Positions 31,957 through 41,241 of a DNA stretch of 64,000 bases are shown one piece after another. The DNA lies in contig JAAZBM010000015.1 of NCBI GenBank assembly GCA_012513815.1, positions 26,159 to 90,158 of the forward strand. The letters run 5' to 3'. The position numbers and the translations under genes are program-made. The notes under the pieces are model-generated. The model worked only from the letters and a program-made list of their open reading frames with translations, was not told the DNA's origin and made no database searches. The stretch's first letter is position 1; each line of letters opens with the position of its first letter. This DNA comes from Candidatus Sumerlaeota bacterium (lineage in GTDB: Bacteria > Sumerlaeota > Sumerlaeia > Sumerlaeales > Sumerlaeaceae).

Positions 31957-32354
31957 GACAAACCATCCCGCTCTTTCTTCAGCCGCATAAGACGCTGATA
32001 CCCCGCGCAATCATCAAGCATCGCCTGATTACGCCAAATCATCGGGAACTCCTTGCACTGACGGGGTTTCGCGTCATGCAACAAACACTTGTTATCTTCC
32101 AGAAAAATGCAATCCAACGAATCGCCCGCATGGTCAATCAACCACCGATCGCCATACTTCGCATGCCACGAGACCTCGGGGTCACGCGTGTACAAAGCCA
32201 CAAAATGGCTCACATGTATATGAAGCGCTTCCGCCATATGCGCAATATCCTCGCGGCTCACACGGACAAAACCATCACCGCGGCAGCAATGACCACAACA
32301 AAGGCATTCAAAACCCTCTAAGATATCATGATCGGAGCACGAGTTATCACACAT
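31953..32354 (-). CDS. YkgJ-family cysteine-cluster protein
   Basis: A 133-residue protein of the YkgJ/CxxCxxCC family, thought to bind zinc or iron-sulfur metal through its cysteines. Visible are FECLCCGHCCRGDGFV near the N-terminus (four closely spaced Cys), SLDCIFLEDNKCLLH in the middle and AKPRQCKEFP, which completes the cluster. The function is unknown. It begins 5 bases after the fabF stop and overlaps holA by four bases, so fabF-ykgJ-holA look like one transcript. Confidence 0.85.
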   Translation of the reverse strand: MCDNSCSDHDILEGFECLCCGHCCRGDGFVRVSREDIAHMAEALHIHVSHFVALYTRDPEVSWHAKYGDRWLIDHAGDSLDCIFLEDNKCLLHDAKPRQCKEFPMIWRNQAMLDDCAGYQRLMRLKKERDGLS

Positions 32355-32359
32355 ATAAG

Positions 32360-33613
32360 CTATTCGTACCGCTTAAAGGCTAAAGTCGCGTTATGACCAC
32401 CAAACCCTAACGAGTTACTAATCGCAACGCGAATGTCCTGCTTGCGCCATTCATTCGGGACAATATCCAAATCGCAATCCGGGTCGGGAGTCTCATAATT
32501 CACTGTGCAGGGAATGACGCCTTCCGCAATCGACTTAACACAAATGGCGGCCTCAATCGCCCCCGCCGCGCCAAGCATATGACCGGTGACGCCTTTGGTG
32601 CTACTCACCGCAAGTTTGTAAGCGTGTTTGCCGAAAAGTTTGTGGATGGACAAACTCTCGACCTTATCGTTCATCATCGTGCCGGTGCCGTGAGCGTTGA
32701 TATAGTCAACGTCCTCCGGGCTCAAACCCGCCTCATCAAGCGCCATCTTCATGCCGCCATAACCGCCATTGCCATCGGGGTCGGGCGCCGTGATATGGAA
32801 CGCGTCACCCGTCGCGCCATAGCCCACAAGTTCCGCGTAGATATGCGCGCCACGCTGCAACGCATGATCAAGTTCCTCGACCACGAGAAGACCCGCGCCT
32901 TCGCCCATCACGAAACCATCACGATTCTTGTCGAATGGACGACTCGAATGCGTGGGGTCATCGTTGCGCATACTCAGCGCCATCATGTTACTGAAGCCTG
33001 CGACTGCCAGCTTCGTCACGCAAGCCTCGGTGCCACCGGCGACAGCGATATCCATCTGCCCAAGCTGAATCGCGTGGAACGCCTCGCCAATTGCATTGGC
33101 GCCTGTCGCGCAAGCCGAGCATACACAAAAATTCGGGCCTTTGAGGCCAAGGTCAATACTGACCATACCGCTGGCCATATTCGGAATCATCTTCGGAATC
33201 GCGAAGGGGCTGACACGTCCCGGGCCACGCTTCATCACAACTTCAAACTGGCTCTCCATCGTTTCCAGTCCGCCCATACCGGTGCCAACAATACAACCAA
33301 TACGGGTTGGGTCGCACTTCGACAAATCAAGTCCCGAATCTTTCCAAGCATCACGACCGGCGGCAAGCGCGTACCAAACAACACGGTCACTCTTGCGGGT
33401 TTCTTTCGGAGAACTAAAGAGACTATCGGGGTCAAAATCATAAACTTGGCAAGCGAAATGAACCTTGCATTCGGATGTGTCAAAGCGCTCGATGACTTTG
33501 GCCGCAGTGCCTTGAGCCTGTTTGAGACCTGCCCAGAATTCCGTCATCGTGTTACCTGTTGGTCCTATCGCGCCACAGCCCGTAACCACGACACGTCTCA
33601 TATTCTTCGCCAT
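32360..33613 (-). CDS. fabF: 3-oxoacyl-ACP synthase II FabF
   Basis: Elongating condensing enzyme of type II fatty acid synthesis, joining malonyl-ACP to acyl-ACP. The 417-residue thiolase-fold protein has the catalytic triad Cys168 (CSACATGANA), His in NAHGTGTMMND and His in KGVTGHMLGAAGA, plus SNSLGFGGHNATL near the end. No acpP or other fab genes are adjacent, unlike many genomes. A strong promoter is visible upstream, and ykgJ-type and holA genes follow closely. Confidence 0.96.
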   Translation of the reverse strand: MAKNMRRVVVTGCGAIGPTGNTMTEFWAGLKQAQGTAAKVIERFDTSECKVHFACQVYDFDPDSLFSSPKETRKSDRVVWYALAAGRDAWKDSGLDLSKCDPTRIGCIVGTGMGGLETMESQFEVVMKRGPGRVSPFAIPKMIPNMASGMVSIDLGLKGPNFCVCSACATGANAIGEAFHAIQLGQMDIAVAGGTEACVTKLAVAGFSNMMALSMRNDDPTHSSRPFDKNRDGFVMGEGAGLLVVEELDHALQRGAHIYAELVGYGATGDAFHITAPDPDGNGGYGGMKMALDEAGLSPEDVDYINAHGTGTMMNDKVESLSIHKLFGKHAYKLAVSSTKGVTGHMLGAAGAIEAAICVKSIAEGVIPCTVNYETPDPDCDLDIVPNEWRKQDIRVAISNSLGFGGHNATLAFKRYE

Positions 33614-33663
33614 TTTATTCTCACTATATATATTTTTTGCAATAACTTACCTTTATATCCGTC

Positions 33664-33693
33664 ATTTTATCTCAAAACATAAACCTCTGTCAA
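33664..33693 (-). promoter_or_regulatory. Promoter for the fabF-ykgJ-holA unit
   Basis: Minus-strand TTGACA (33688-33693), 18 bases, TAAAAT (33664-33669), 50 bases before the fabF ATG: a near-consensus sigma-70-type promoter. Confidence 0.6.
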
Positions 33694-33759
33694 ACAAAAA
33701 ACGTCTCATGGCAGTACGATTCCAAATCGGACCTCAACACTCATCGACCCCAATTATAC

Positions 33760-33789
33760 TTGACACAACCCACTCGCTTTTGACATAAT
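33760..33789 (+). promoter_or_regulatory. Promoter for the NSS transporter
   Basis: TTGACA (33760-33765), 18 bases, CATAAT (33784-33789), about 30 bases before the ATG. It is divergent from the fabF promoter. Confidence 0.6.
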
Positions 33790-33819
33790 AGTTCTAAACC
33801 TTTCATCTGGAGCGAAAAA

Positions 33820-35193
33820 ATGAGTCATCAGCGTGATAGTTTCGTAACTAAATTCGGCATCGTGGCAGCCGTGGCAGGTTCGGCGATTGGACTGGGCAAC
33901 ATCTGGAAATACCCATACATGGTGGGTGCCAACGGTGGCAGCGCGTTCATTCTCGTCTACATTCTCGCGGTTATCTTTTTCGGCTATCCACTCGCCTGTT
34001 CCGAACTCGCCCTCGGACGAAAACTCAGGATGAACACCGTGGATGCGTTCCATGCACTGGGCAAGAACAAATTCTGGAAATTTGTCGGTTTCTTGCCGCT
34101 CATCACCATGCTTCTCATCACGTCCTACTACGTCATGATTACCGGGTGGGTCGCGTGGTACTTCCTGATTTCGATAGGAGGACAAATCCGCGAAGTGCCC
34201 GCCACAACACTGCCTGCTGACTTCTACAAAAACCTCTTTAGCCAAATGACGGCATCCATCCCAATCGTACTCACGACATCAACGGTACTGCTCATTCTTG
34301 TCGCCCTCGTGAACGCGCGAGGCATCAAAAAAGGCATCGAAACCTGTTCGAAAATCATGATGCCAATACTGTTTGTCCTCATCATCATCCTCATCGGTTA
34401 TTCCGTCACACTCCCCGGATTCGGTAAAGCGTGCGCCTACATGTGCAAACCGGATTTTACGGCCATCAAACCGTCCGTCATTGTCGCGGCGATTGGCCAG
34501 ACGTTCCTCTCGCTTAGCCTTGCGATGGGCATCCTCACGACATACGGCAGCTATATCGACAAGTCGCAGGACATCCGCAGCATCTCCAAACAGATGGTCA
34601 TCATGGACACCACCATCGCCATCCTCGCCGGATTCGCAATCTTCCCGGCTGTTTTCACCTACGGACTCGAACCCGGTATGGGGCCGGGCCTCATCTTCAT
34701 GTCGCTCCCACAGGTTTTCCTCAAGATGGCCGGAGGCGCACTCTTCGCGCCCGCATTCTTCGCCCTCGTACTGCTCGCGGCATTCACGTCCCTCATCTCG
34801 CTCTTCGAACTGCTGGCCACATACCTCATCGAGAAATTCCGCATTTCCCGTTACATGGCATGCGCATGGGGTGTCGCCATACTTTTCTTCGGCCTCTTGC
34901 TCTGCACCATCAGTCAGAGACCCGACTCCAACATCCTTGTTTTCGGTTCGAAAACGGTTCTCGACATTTTTGACTACTTCACGAACAACATCACTCTCCC
35001 AATCACCGGAATGCTCATTTGCATCCTCGTTGGCTTCCGGTGGAAAACCGAGAATCTGGAAAAGGAACTCGCGATTGGAGCAAAGAAAACCGCCTCGCTC
35101 ATCGAGCAACGGACGTTCGACATACTCATCAAATGGATTGCGCCACCCATCATTTTCGTTCTGATGGTTGTCTGGATTTACAGCGCGTCGTAA
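33820..35193 (+). CDS. Na+-dependent neurotransmitter:sodium symporter family transporter
   Basis: A 457-residue inner-membrane carrier of the NSS/SNF family (LeuT fold), which couples Na+ entry to uptake of amino acids or amines. The first helix carries the family signature AGSAIGLGNIWKYPYMVGANGGSAF, followed by about eleven further hydrophobic segments; TTYGSYI and FAIFPAVFTYG fit helices 6-8. The length is short, as usual for bacterial members. The ATG has GGAG eight bases upstream. Its stop codon directly abuts the stop codon of the convergent gene with no base between. The substrate cannot be predicted. Confidence 0.93.
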   Translation: MSHQRDSFVTKFGIVAAVAGSAIGLGNIWKYPYMVGANGGSAFILVYILAVIFFGYPLACSELALGRKLRMNTVDAFHALGKNKFWKFVGFLPLITMLLITSYYVMITGWVAWYFLISIGGQIREVPATTLPADFYKNLFSQMTASIPIVLTTSTVLLILVALVNARGIKKGIETCSKIMMPILFVLIIILIGYSVTLPGFGKACAYMCKPDFTAIKPSVIVAAIGQTFLSLSLAMGILTTYGSYIDKSQDIRSISKQMVIMDTTIAILAGFAIFPAVFTYGLEPGMGPGLIFMSLPQVFLKMAGGALFAPAFFALVLLAAFTSLISLFELLATYLIEKFRISRYMACAWGVAILFFGLLLCTISQRPDSNILVFGSKTVLDIFDYFTNNITLPITGMLICILVGFRWKTENLEKELAIGAKKTASLIEQRTFDILIKWIAPPIIFVLMVVWIYSAS

Positions 35194-37233
35194 CTATTTC
35201 CGAATGACAAGGGTTTTGTTGTTATCGTTGAAATCAAGTTCCAACTCCTTGCCAATGCACTCCTCCGGCAGTAGCCACAAATCCGCGTGATACAGAACGG
35301 ACGCCAAACTCCCCGGTGTTTGCTCGGAATACCAGCCGTAACGAATGCCGACTTCATACCCCGGCAACACGGGGAATTCTCGGAACCCGGAGCGCGTCGG
35401 GTCATAAGCGACATCCCACAACTGTGTCATGGATTCCTCGCCCTTTTTGGTATTCCTGAACACAAGATGTAGCCGATCCTCCGGCGACATCTTGCGCGAG
35501 GTAACACTCCGCACACTGCACTTTGTCCAGAACTCCGGCCGTTCCAAAACAAGTTTTCGGGTCAACATCTCGCCACGCAATACCGCGCGACGTGCCTCGC
35601 CCGCAGTCACTTCCTCAGTGCCGAGGAGCAAATCCCGATCGCCGGTCCCTGTCTTCTTGATGCCAATCGCGACAAACGTCCGCTCATCCGGCATTTCCGG
35701 CGGGATGCATATCTTGCATGTACCGTCCCCGTCATAATACTTGCCGGAGTTGCCCTCGGCGATATAAATCTTCGCTTGTTTCTCAACCGTCTGACGGTCA
35801 CTTGCGACAACTTTAAAGTTGATTTGCGGAACTTGAACCGCGCGAACCACAATCGAATCTTCTACCTGATGAAAATCATCGGGAACAATACGCGAGATTC
35901 GGCTGCGTTCCTTCGTCGAGATGGCCAGCGGCGCATCCTGTCGCACTGCGGGGAACAGCCCATCATCGTAGAAAAAGACATCATAGTTGCCCTCGACATC
36001 ATGCACCACGAATTCCCCATTGCCGTTTGTCGTCTCGGAACCCCAATTCCCTTGGCGCCGCCCATCGACCCAGTACAAACGCATCTTCTTGCCCGCGAGC
36101 GGCGCGCCCGTGCCGTCATCAATCAGTTTGCCGCGCACGGCGAATCGCGTTGACGGCGGGTCGAAACGCAAAACAACATCTGTCGTCTCACCGGCGGACA
36201 ACTTGCAAAAAGCCTCGTTGGAAACATCCGAATTGTAGTGGCTCCGACCAACAGCGAACATTATCATCGGACGTAACGGAAGAATCCCATCAAACCGAAA
36301 AGCTCCCTGTTTGTCCGCGATGGACGACAACGGAATCTTGAGAACACTGGTCATAAAGAGCAACACCTGACTGCCGGCAACCGGAGTGCCCACATGGTCA
36401 ACAACATGACCGGTTATGGTGCATCCGCCCTGCTGCAAAACAATCCGAATATCAGAACGCGGAGACTCAATCGAGTCGGTCAGGCCAAGCTGATAACCCT
36501 TCGCCGAAGCGTCGGCAATAATATGAACGGGAGTCTTCTCCGGCACATCCGCGATTGTGTAACTGCCATCGACGCCCGTCTTGACAACCGAAGAACACGC
36601 GCTACTCACGCGAGCGTAGTTGGTGCTTGATTGCGCCGGATGAGCATAGACATCAACGCCGGACAGACCGACGCCGCCCTCATCAACAACAATTCCGGAA
36701 ACCGCGGCAAAACGCCCAAGACTGACGCTCCAGTCGCAAGCGTTCTTGCCCCGGCCCGAGACAACGCCATAAGCCTCCGCGTACCCGGTCGCGTTCGCGC
36801 GGAGACGCCAAACGGAATCACGTTTTCCATAAACCTGAAGGCAGTAAGACCCATTTGTATCGGTGACCGCTGTCTTCACATCAGCCTCTCGGGGGAGACG
36901 AACAAGCGCATTGTTAACGGACACTTGAGCGCCCGGAATCGCCTGTTTCTCGGGCGACGTAATCACACCCGAAATGGTCAGCGTCGTCAGGCCATCGTTG
37001 ACGTGAGACGACACCGACAGCTTCGGCGTCTTCACGCGATTGCCCTTTGACGAAACGCCCAAGTCGCGCCCCGCGTCGAACTCGGCAACAGCCTCAATAT
37101 CACCCGATGAACTTGCGCCCTCATCAACAACAGGACGCCACGAATAATGCATTGTCAACACGCACAGAACAACAATACCCAGACATAGAACAGCCCAACG
37201 CCCGTGCTGCCATGCATTATTCTTTTGTTCCAC
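35194..37233 (-). CDS. Single-pass membrane protein with repeated CarboxypepD_reg-like domains (paralog A)
   Basis: A 679-residue protein starting with GTG (AGGAGG ten bases upstream). One membrane helix at about 12-30 is followed by an extracytoplasmic region built of several carboxypeptidase-regulatory-like beta-sandwich units: LTISGVITSPEKQAIPGAQVSVN, SGIVVDEGGVGLSGVDVYA, TITGHVVDHVGTPVAGSQVLL and VRGKLIDDGTGAPLAGKKMRL start successive repeats, each with a TDTNGSY- or KQGAFRF-type middle. No catalytic residues are seen. Such repeats act as stalks or glycan/protein-binding modules. It is clearly paralogous to the next upstream gene (shared GRSHYNSDVS / GRNHYNSDLS and GETTDV/IxLxFDP). The function is unknown. 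Confidence 0.75.
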   Translation of the reverse strand: MEQKNNAWQHGRWAVLCLGIVVLCVLTMHYSWRPVVDEGASSSGDIEAVAEFDAGRDLGVSSKGNRVKTPKLSVSSHVNDGLTTLTISGVITSPEKQAIPGAQVSVNNALVRLPREADVKTAVTDTNGSYCLQVYGKRDSVWRLRANATGYAEAYGVVSGRGKNACDWSVSLGRFAAVSGIVVDEGGVGLSGVDVYAHPAQSSTNYARVSSACSSVVKTGVDGSYTIADVPEKTPVHIIADASAKGYQLGLTDSIESPRSDIRIVLQQGGCTITGHVVDHVGTPVAGSQVLLFMTSVLKIPLSSIADKQGAFRFDGILPLRPMIMFAVGRSHYNSDVSNEAFCKLSAGETTDVVLRFDPPSTRFAVRGKLIDDGTGAPLAGKKMRLYWVDGRRQGNWGSETTNGNGEFVVHDVEGNYDVFFYDDGLFPAVRQDAPLAISTKERSRISRIVPDDFHQVEDSIVVRAVQVPQINFKVVASDRQTVEKQAKIYIAEGNSGKYYDGDGTCKICIPPEMPDERTFVAIGIKKTGTGDRDLLLGTEEVTAGEARRAVLRGEMLTRKLVLERPEFWTKCSVRSVTSRKMSPEDRLHLVFRNTKKGEESMTQLWDVAYDPTRSGFREFPVLPGYEVGIRYGWYSEQTPGSLASVLYHADLWLLPEECIGKELELDFNDNNKTLVIRK

Positions 37234-37329
37234 TCGCCTGTATCCTCCTGCGATTTCATCTGATACTCACTACCGACGCCCCTCGCTCCCGCTCTGTGTC
37301 GTCGCCACAAACATAAATACCATCAAGAT

Positions 37330-39351
37330 TTACTCGATACGCAGACTTTGATTTTGCGAATGAAAAACAAAACTAATTTCCTTACCAACGCAATCCTCGG
37401 GATTCAGCCACACCGGAGAAGAAGTCTTGTAGCGATTGTCCTCCGCGTAACGAACCGCGATGCCGATATCGTACCCCAGAATGATAGGAACTTCAAATCG
37501 CCCGTCGAGGTGAATCATGATTGGCATCTTGAGTTTCATCACGGGCAAATCCGCAGAGTTTCCGGGCATCCGAATGGAACACATGATACTCATCGGCGAT
37601 GATGTTTTCTCGCCCTTCACCGTCAGACGACCCTTTAGTTCGAACTCCGGCGGTTCCAAAACGAGTTCCTCTTTCAAGACCTCGCCGCGCTTCATCCGTT
37701 CGAGACAATCGCGAATATCAACCTCGCATGTCCCATAAACAAACTTATCGTCATTGTCCTTATCCATATCGCTGGCAAATAGCATCAACCGCGTATTCTT
37801 TTCCGACAGCGCCGGGAGAAGCATCGTGACGATACCGCTCGTATTGGTCACATGACCAACACCATCATTCGCGTTCCAGACAACAATCCCCCGCCCCGGC
37901 TTCTGATGATTAACCGCGTGAATTTGAACGACGGGCGACTGTTCGACATGAACGACGATTTTGTCTTCCGGAGCATCAAATCCCGATGGGAGAACCCGCT
38001 TGAAATAAACAAACCCATCATTGACGATCGAATACTCAAAATCCTGTTTTTCTGCAAAGACATATTGATGCGTTTTTGACTGGTTGAGAAGAGACATCTG
38101 ATAATCTCCGCAAACTTGCGTGAATGTAAACATTCCGTCATTATCAGTCTTCGTCGTTGTTAACGCGTTATGCCCCTCCCATTTATAAGTCAGATATAGA
38201 CCCTTCACCGGCTCCTCAGTGACCGAATCAATCACCCGTCCTTGCACATCAAACACCGGAGGAACGGGGTCAAACTGCAACTTGATGTCGGTTGTTTCGC
38301 CATCTGCTAAACGCAAAACCATTTTCTTGGACAAATCAGAATTGTAGTGATTGCGCCCGACTGCAACCATATCGATGGGCTGACGGGACGGCAAACCACG
38401 CATTGTGAAACGTCCCTGTTCGTCCGTGAGCATACTGTCCTGATTATTCACAATCCCCTTGAGTGACATCACAACATGAGCATTCCCGACAGGACTGTCA
38501 TTCTCGTCAACGACGATGCCATTGACCGTACATCCGCCCTGTTTATCCATGACAATCCGCATCCCCTCAGAGGGAACCTCGAAAACGGAACTCACCACAT
38601 TCTGATACTTTCCATTAGGGTCGGACACCAGCAGATAAAGCGATTTCGACGTCGGCAGTTCATTGATGCAAAACGTTCCATCGGCCTGACTCTCGGCAAC
38701 CGGCAATTCATCGAATCTCAACACATCCAAGAAATTCCAAACGACCATCATAAAGGGCTTGGGTTTAACTTTCATCCCCGACAACGGTTCGTTCGCGCCA
38801 TTGACAACAATACCCGAAGCAGACCCCTTCCGATGAAGTGGAAAATTATGATGATATTCACGGGCGAGAGGAAGAATGACGGAAGAATCGGCGTAACCAT
38901 CAGCCGTGGCACGAATATGCCATCTCGAAGGCTCAACGCCCTGCAATTCTAAACGATAATTTCCCTCGGCATCCGTTTTGGTCGACTTGATATTGACCGG
39001 CTGCGGAATCCGAATGAGTGTACTGCAACCGGATACGATCGCGCCTGCAATCGGCGCCCCATCGAAGTTATCGGCTGTGACACGCCCCAAAAGTGTCAGC
39101 GTCGTCAGCTTATCCGCAACATGAGCGATTTTCTTCTTCCCGAGACGCGACACAGCACCGCTCGAATTCTCGACATTCATTTCTGACAATGGCGTCGTCT
39201 CGCTTGACATCGTGTCAGCGGTCACATCCCCAAGCTCATACCGCGTTTCATCTTCACTACTGAAGAAGAAAAAGCCGCACGAGAGCACCACAATCGCGAC
39301 AAGGAATCCATACAAACATGAAGTCCATTGAGACTCTTTTTCTGCCGCCAT
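37330..39351 (-). CDS. Single-pass membrane protein with repeated CarboxypepD_reg-like domains (paralog B)
   Basis: A 673-residue protein with the same plan as its downstream neighbour: short cytoplasmic start, one membrane helix (about 13-32, LYGFLVAIVVLSCGFFFF), an acidic linker, then repeats opening with LTLLGRVTADNFDGAPIAGAI, SGIVVNGANEPLSGMKV, TVNGIVVDENDSPVGNAHVV and VQGRVIDSVTEEPVKGLYL. The ATG at 39351 has GGAGG seven bases upstream; the frame begins two codons earlier at a TTG. The two copies have diverged well beyond a recent duplication. They are separated by 96 bases and probably co-transcribed. No enzyme motif is seen. Confidence 0.75.
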   Translation of the reverse strand: MAAEKESQWTSCLYGFLVAIVVLSCGFFFFSSEDETRYELGDVTADTMSSETTPLSEMNVENSSGAVSRLGKKKIAHVADKLTTLTLLGRVTADNFDGAPIAGAIVSGCSTLIRIPQPVNIKSTKTDAEGNYRLELQGVEPSRWHIRATADGYADSSVILPLAREYHHNFPLHRKGSASGIVVNGANEPLSGMKVKPKPFMMVVWNFLDVLRFDELPVAESQADGTFCINELPTSKSLYLLVSDPNGKYQNVVSSVFEVPSEGMRIVMDKQGGCTVNGIVVDENDSPVGNAHVVMSLKGIVNNQDSMLTDEQGRFTMRGLPSRQPIDMVAVGRNHYNSDLSKKMVLRLADGETTDIKLQFDPVPPVFDVQGRVIDSVTEEPVKGLYLTYKWEGHNALTTTKTDNDGMFTFTQVCGDYQMSLLNQSKTHQYVFAEKQDFEYSIVNDGFVYFKRVLPSGFDAPEDKIVVHVEQSPVVQIHAVNHQKPGRGIVVWNANDGVGHVTNTSGIVTMLLPALSEKNTRLMLFASDMDKDNDDKFVYGTCEVDIRDCLERMKRGEVLKEELVLEPPEFELKGRLTVKGEKTSSPMSIMCSIRMPGNSADLPVMKLKMPIMIHLDGRFEVPIILGYDIGIAVRYAEDNRYKTSSPVWLNPEDCVGKEISFVFHSQNQSLRIE

Positions 39352-39425
39352 TCTCAATCCTCCGCTTTTATCTCTTGACAGGCAACCGCCCCAACACAGC
39401 GGCGGCGCTATGTCGTTTTCACAAA

Positions 39426-40811
39426 CTACCGGGCGCTTCCGCTTTCGACATTACGCCGCTCAGCCCGTTCGAGAATCGCCTTCACTTTCGCGTCTCCGGC
39501 ACGGGCGCATGTTTCCGCGTCGAGTTGCGGTTTCCCTGTCCCCGGAATCGCCAGAACCGCCTTCTGAATCTCCGTCTGCAACACGGGATCAACACGTTCG
39601 CCACCTGGAACCAGCGGCATCACGACACCCTCCGGGAAGAGCTTAAAGACCGGCGAAAGGTCGGGCTGATTCGCCCACAAATCTCCGGCGGACTTCAGAG
39701 ACGGATGACAATTCTCTTCAATCAAAACTTGCTGACCCTCGCCCTTGATGAGTTGCAACGCAAGCTTCACCGCGAGATCCCGCTTCACCTTGTCTTTCTG
39801 CTTGAACACCACAAACGTCCCAAGCCCAGAAGACCCAAGCACGGGCGTTGTCTCGGCATCATCCGACGGCGGCGCGACAATCTTCCACCGAATCGGAGAC
39901 TCAACCTCATTCGCGCGCCCCTCCGCAATCTTGCGGGCGTTATTTTCCTCGATACTCTCGTTATAGCGACGCAAGCCCGTCACACACCAAGCGCCCTGAA
40001 AGGTGACGCCGACACGCTTCGTATCGCGCCAAACATTCCAGCTCTGCTCCTGCGTCATCGAACCTATCGTCGGAACGGTCACACGGTCCTCAAACTCAAG
40101 TTGTTGCAAACGCTTGATGCCCTTGATGAACGCATCCTCCGCAACCGCCGATTTGACCGAGCCGTCGGGCAGCACTCGCATGATACGGGCGTCATCCGTA
40201 TTGTAAATAATCGAGTACGCCTCGTACTCCATCGGCCCAAGATTCGTGACCAGCCCCCACGTCTGCGACGTCGGTCCATCATTCACGGTCAAGGCCTTCA
40301 TTTTGCTGCGGAATTCATCCCACGTCCAACGCCCATCAACGGGCAGTGCGACGCCGCGAGACTCAAAAACATCCAGATTCAACACACAAACATAACAAGC
40401 CTTGTACCACGGCACACCATAAATGTGATTCATCCAACGCACCGGAGCCAGATACTCCGGGTAAAAATCATCCATCAACGGAGCCAAGTATTCGTCTAGT
40501 GGTTCGAGAACATCCTGCGCCAAAAACTGCGGCGATACATTGACCTGCGTCGCGATGTCCGGAGGGTCTCCGGCATTGACCGCAAGCGAAATTTTCTGCT
40601 GACCATCCTGCCAAGGCAAACGCGTATACTTGATGCGCACCCCCGAATTCTCATGCTCAAAAGTTTCGATTGCCTTCTGCATGTAATCCATCGTCCCGGG
40701 CATATGCGGGAAATCCCAAAACTCCAAAACGATGCTATTATCGGCTTTTTGCCGACGACCACATCCCGTAAGTAACAGCATGAGGAAACCGACAACGAGA
40801 AAACAGCCCAC
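39426..40811 (-). CDS. Extracellular solute-binding lipoprotein (ABC sugar uptake, family 1)
   Basis: A maltose-binding-protein-like receptor of about 461 residues with lipobox LLLTG-C, then IVLEFWDFPHMPGTMDYMQKAI, FEHENSGVRIKYTRLPWQDG, GDPPDIATQ, IYGVPWYKACYV, GRWTWDEFRSKMKAL and TFQGAWCVTGLRRYN, all typical of sugar-binding proteins. The GTG at 40811 gives a signal peptide without positive residues; the frame is open further up to a stop at 40878, and AGGAG (40875-40879) points to an ATT codon at 40868, which would add a basic n-region (ARRRGTR). No permease or ATPase genes are nearby, so it is an orphan receptor. It follows the HIT gene closely. Confidence 0.82.
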   Translation of the reverse strand: MGCFLVVGFLMLLLTGCGRRQKADNSIVLEFWDFPHMPGTMDYMQKAIETFEHENSGVRIKYTRLPWQDGQQKISLAVNAGDPPDIATQVNVSPQFLAQDVLEPLDEYLAPLMDDFYPEYLAPVRWMNHIYGVPWYKACYVCVLNLDVFESRGVALPVDGRWTWDEFRSKMKALTVNDGPTSQTWGLVTNLGPMEYEAYSIIYNTDDARIMRVLPDGSVKSAVAEDAFIKGIKRLQQLEFEDRVTVPTIGSMTQEQSWNVWRDTKRVGVTFQGAWCVTGLRRYNESIEENNARKIAEGRANEVESPIRWKIVAPPSDDAETTPVLGSSGLGTFVVFKQKDKVKRDLAVKLALQLIKGEGQQVLIEENCHPSLKSAGDLWANQPDLSPVFKLFPEGVVMPLVPGGERVDPVLQTEIQKAVLAIPGTGKPQLDAETCARAGDAKVKAILERAERRNVESGSAR

Positions 40812-40883
40812 AAAACACCGCGTGCCGCGACGCCTCGCGAGCGCGAATATGTCACCAAACCTGATAATAGGAAACTCCTACCA

Positions 40884-41228
40884 CTACCCCGGAGGCCAGG
40901 TCATGGCGCGACCGCCAATCAAATGCAAATGCAGATGCGGAATCTCCATCCCGGCATCGCGACCGCAATTAAAAACCGCACGATAACCCGTCTCGGAGAT
41001 GCCTTCCTGCTCGGCAATCTTGCCTGCAACACGAAGCAAACGACCTATCAACTCGATATCTTCGTCGCCGATATCTTTCATCGAAGGAATCTCTTTCTTC
41101 GGGATGACAAGAATATGTGTCGGCGCCTGTGGATTGATGTCACGAAACGCGAGAATTTCGTCATCCTCATAAACCTTGTTACAAGGTATTTCGCCATCGA
41201 TAATCTGCTTGAAAATACTCTTTCCCAT
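40884..41228 (-). CDS. HIT-family nucleotide hydrolase (HinT-like)
   Basis: A 114-residue histidine-triad protein. HinT-like enzymes split purine nucleoside phosphoramidates and acyl-adenylates. The hallmark HLHLHLIGG gives the HxHxHxx triad at the C-terminal end, with IDGEIPCNKVYEDDEILAFRD and HILVIPKKEI upstream. It has GGAGGAG before the ATG. It lies directly downstream of adk and purA, so three nucleotide-handling genes are in a row. Confidence 0.95.
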   Translation of the reverse strand: MGKSIFKQIIDGEIPCNKVYEDDEILAFRDINPQAPTHILVIPKKEIPSMKDIGDEDIELIGRLLRVAGKIAEQEGISETGYRAVFNCGRDAGMEIPHLHLHLIGGRAMTWPPG

Positions 41229-41241
41229 CAGATTCTCCTCC

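Noticed and set aside
34279..35109. 276-codon acidic minus-strand frame opposite the NSS transporter
   Set aside because: Glu/Asp-rich shadow of hydrophobic codons on the other strand.
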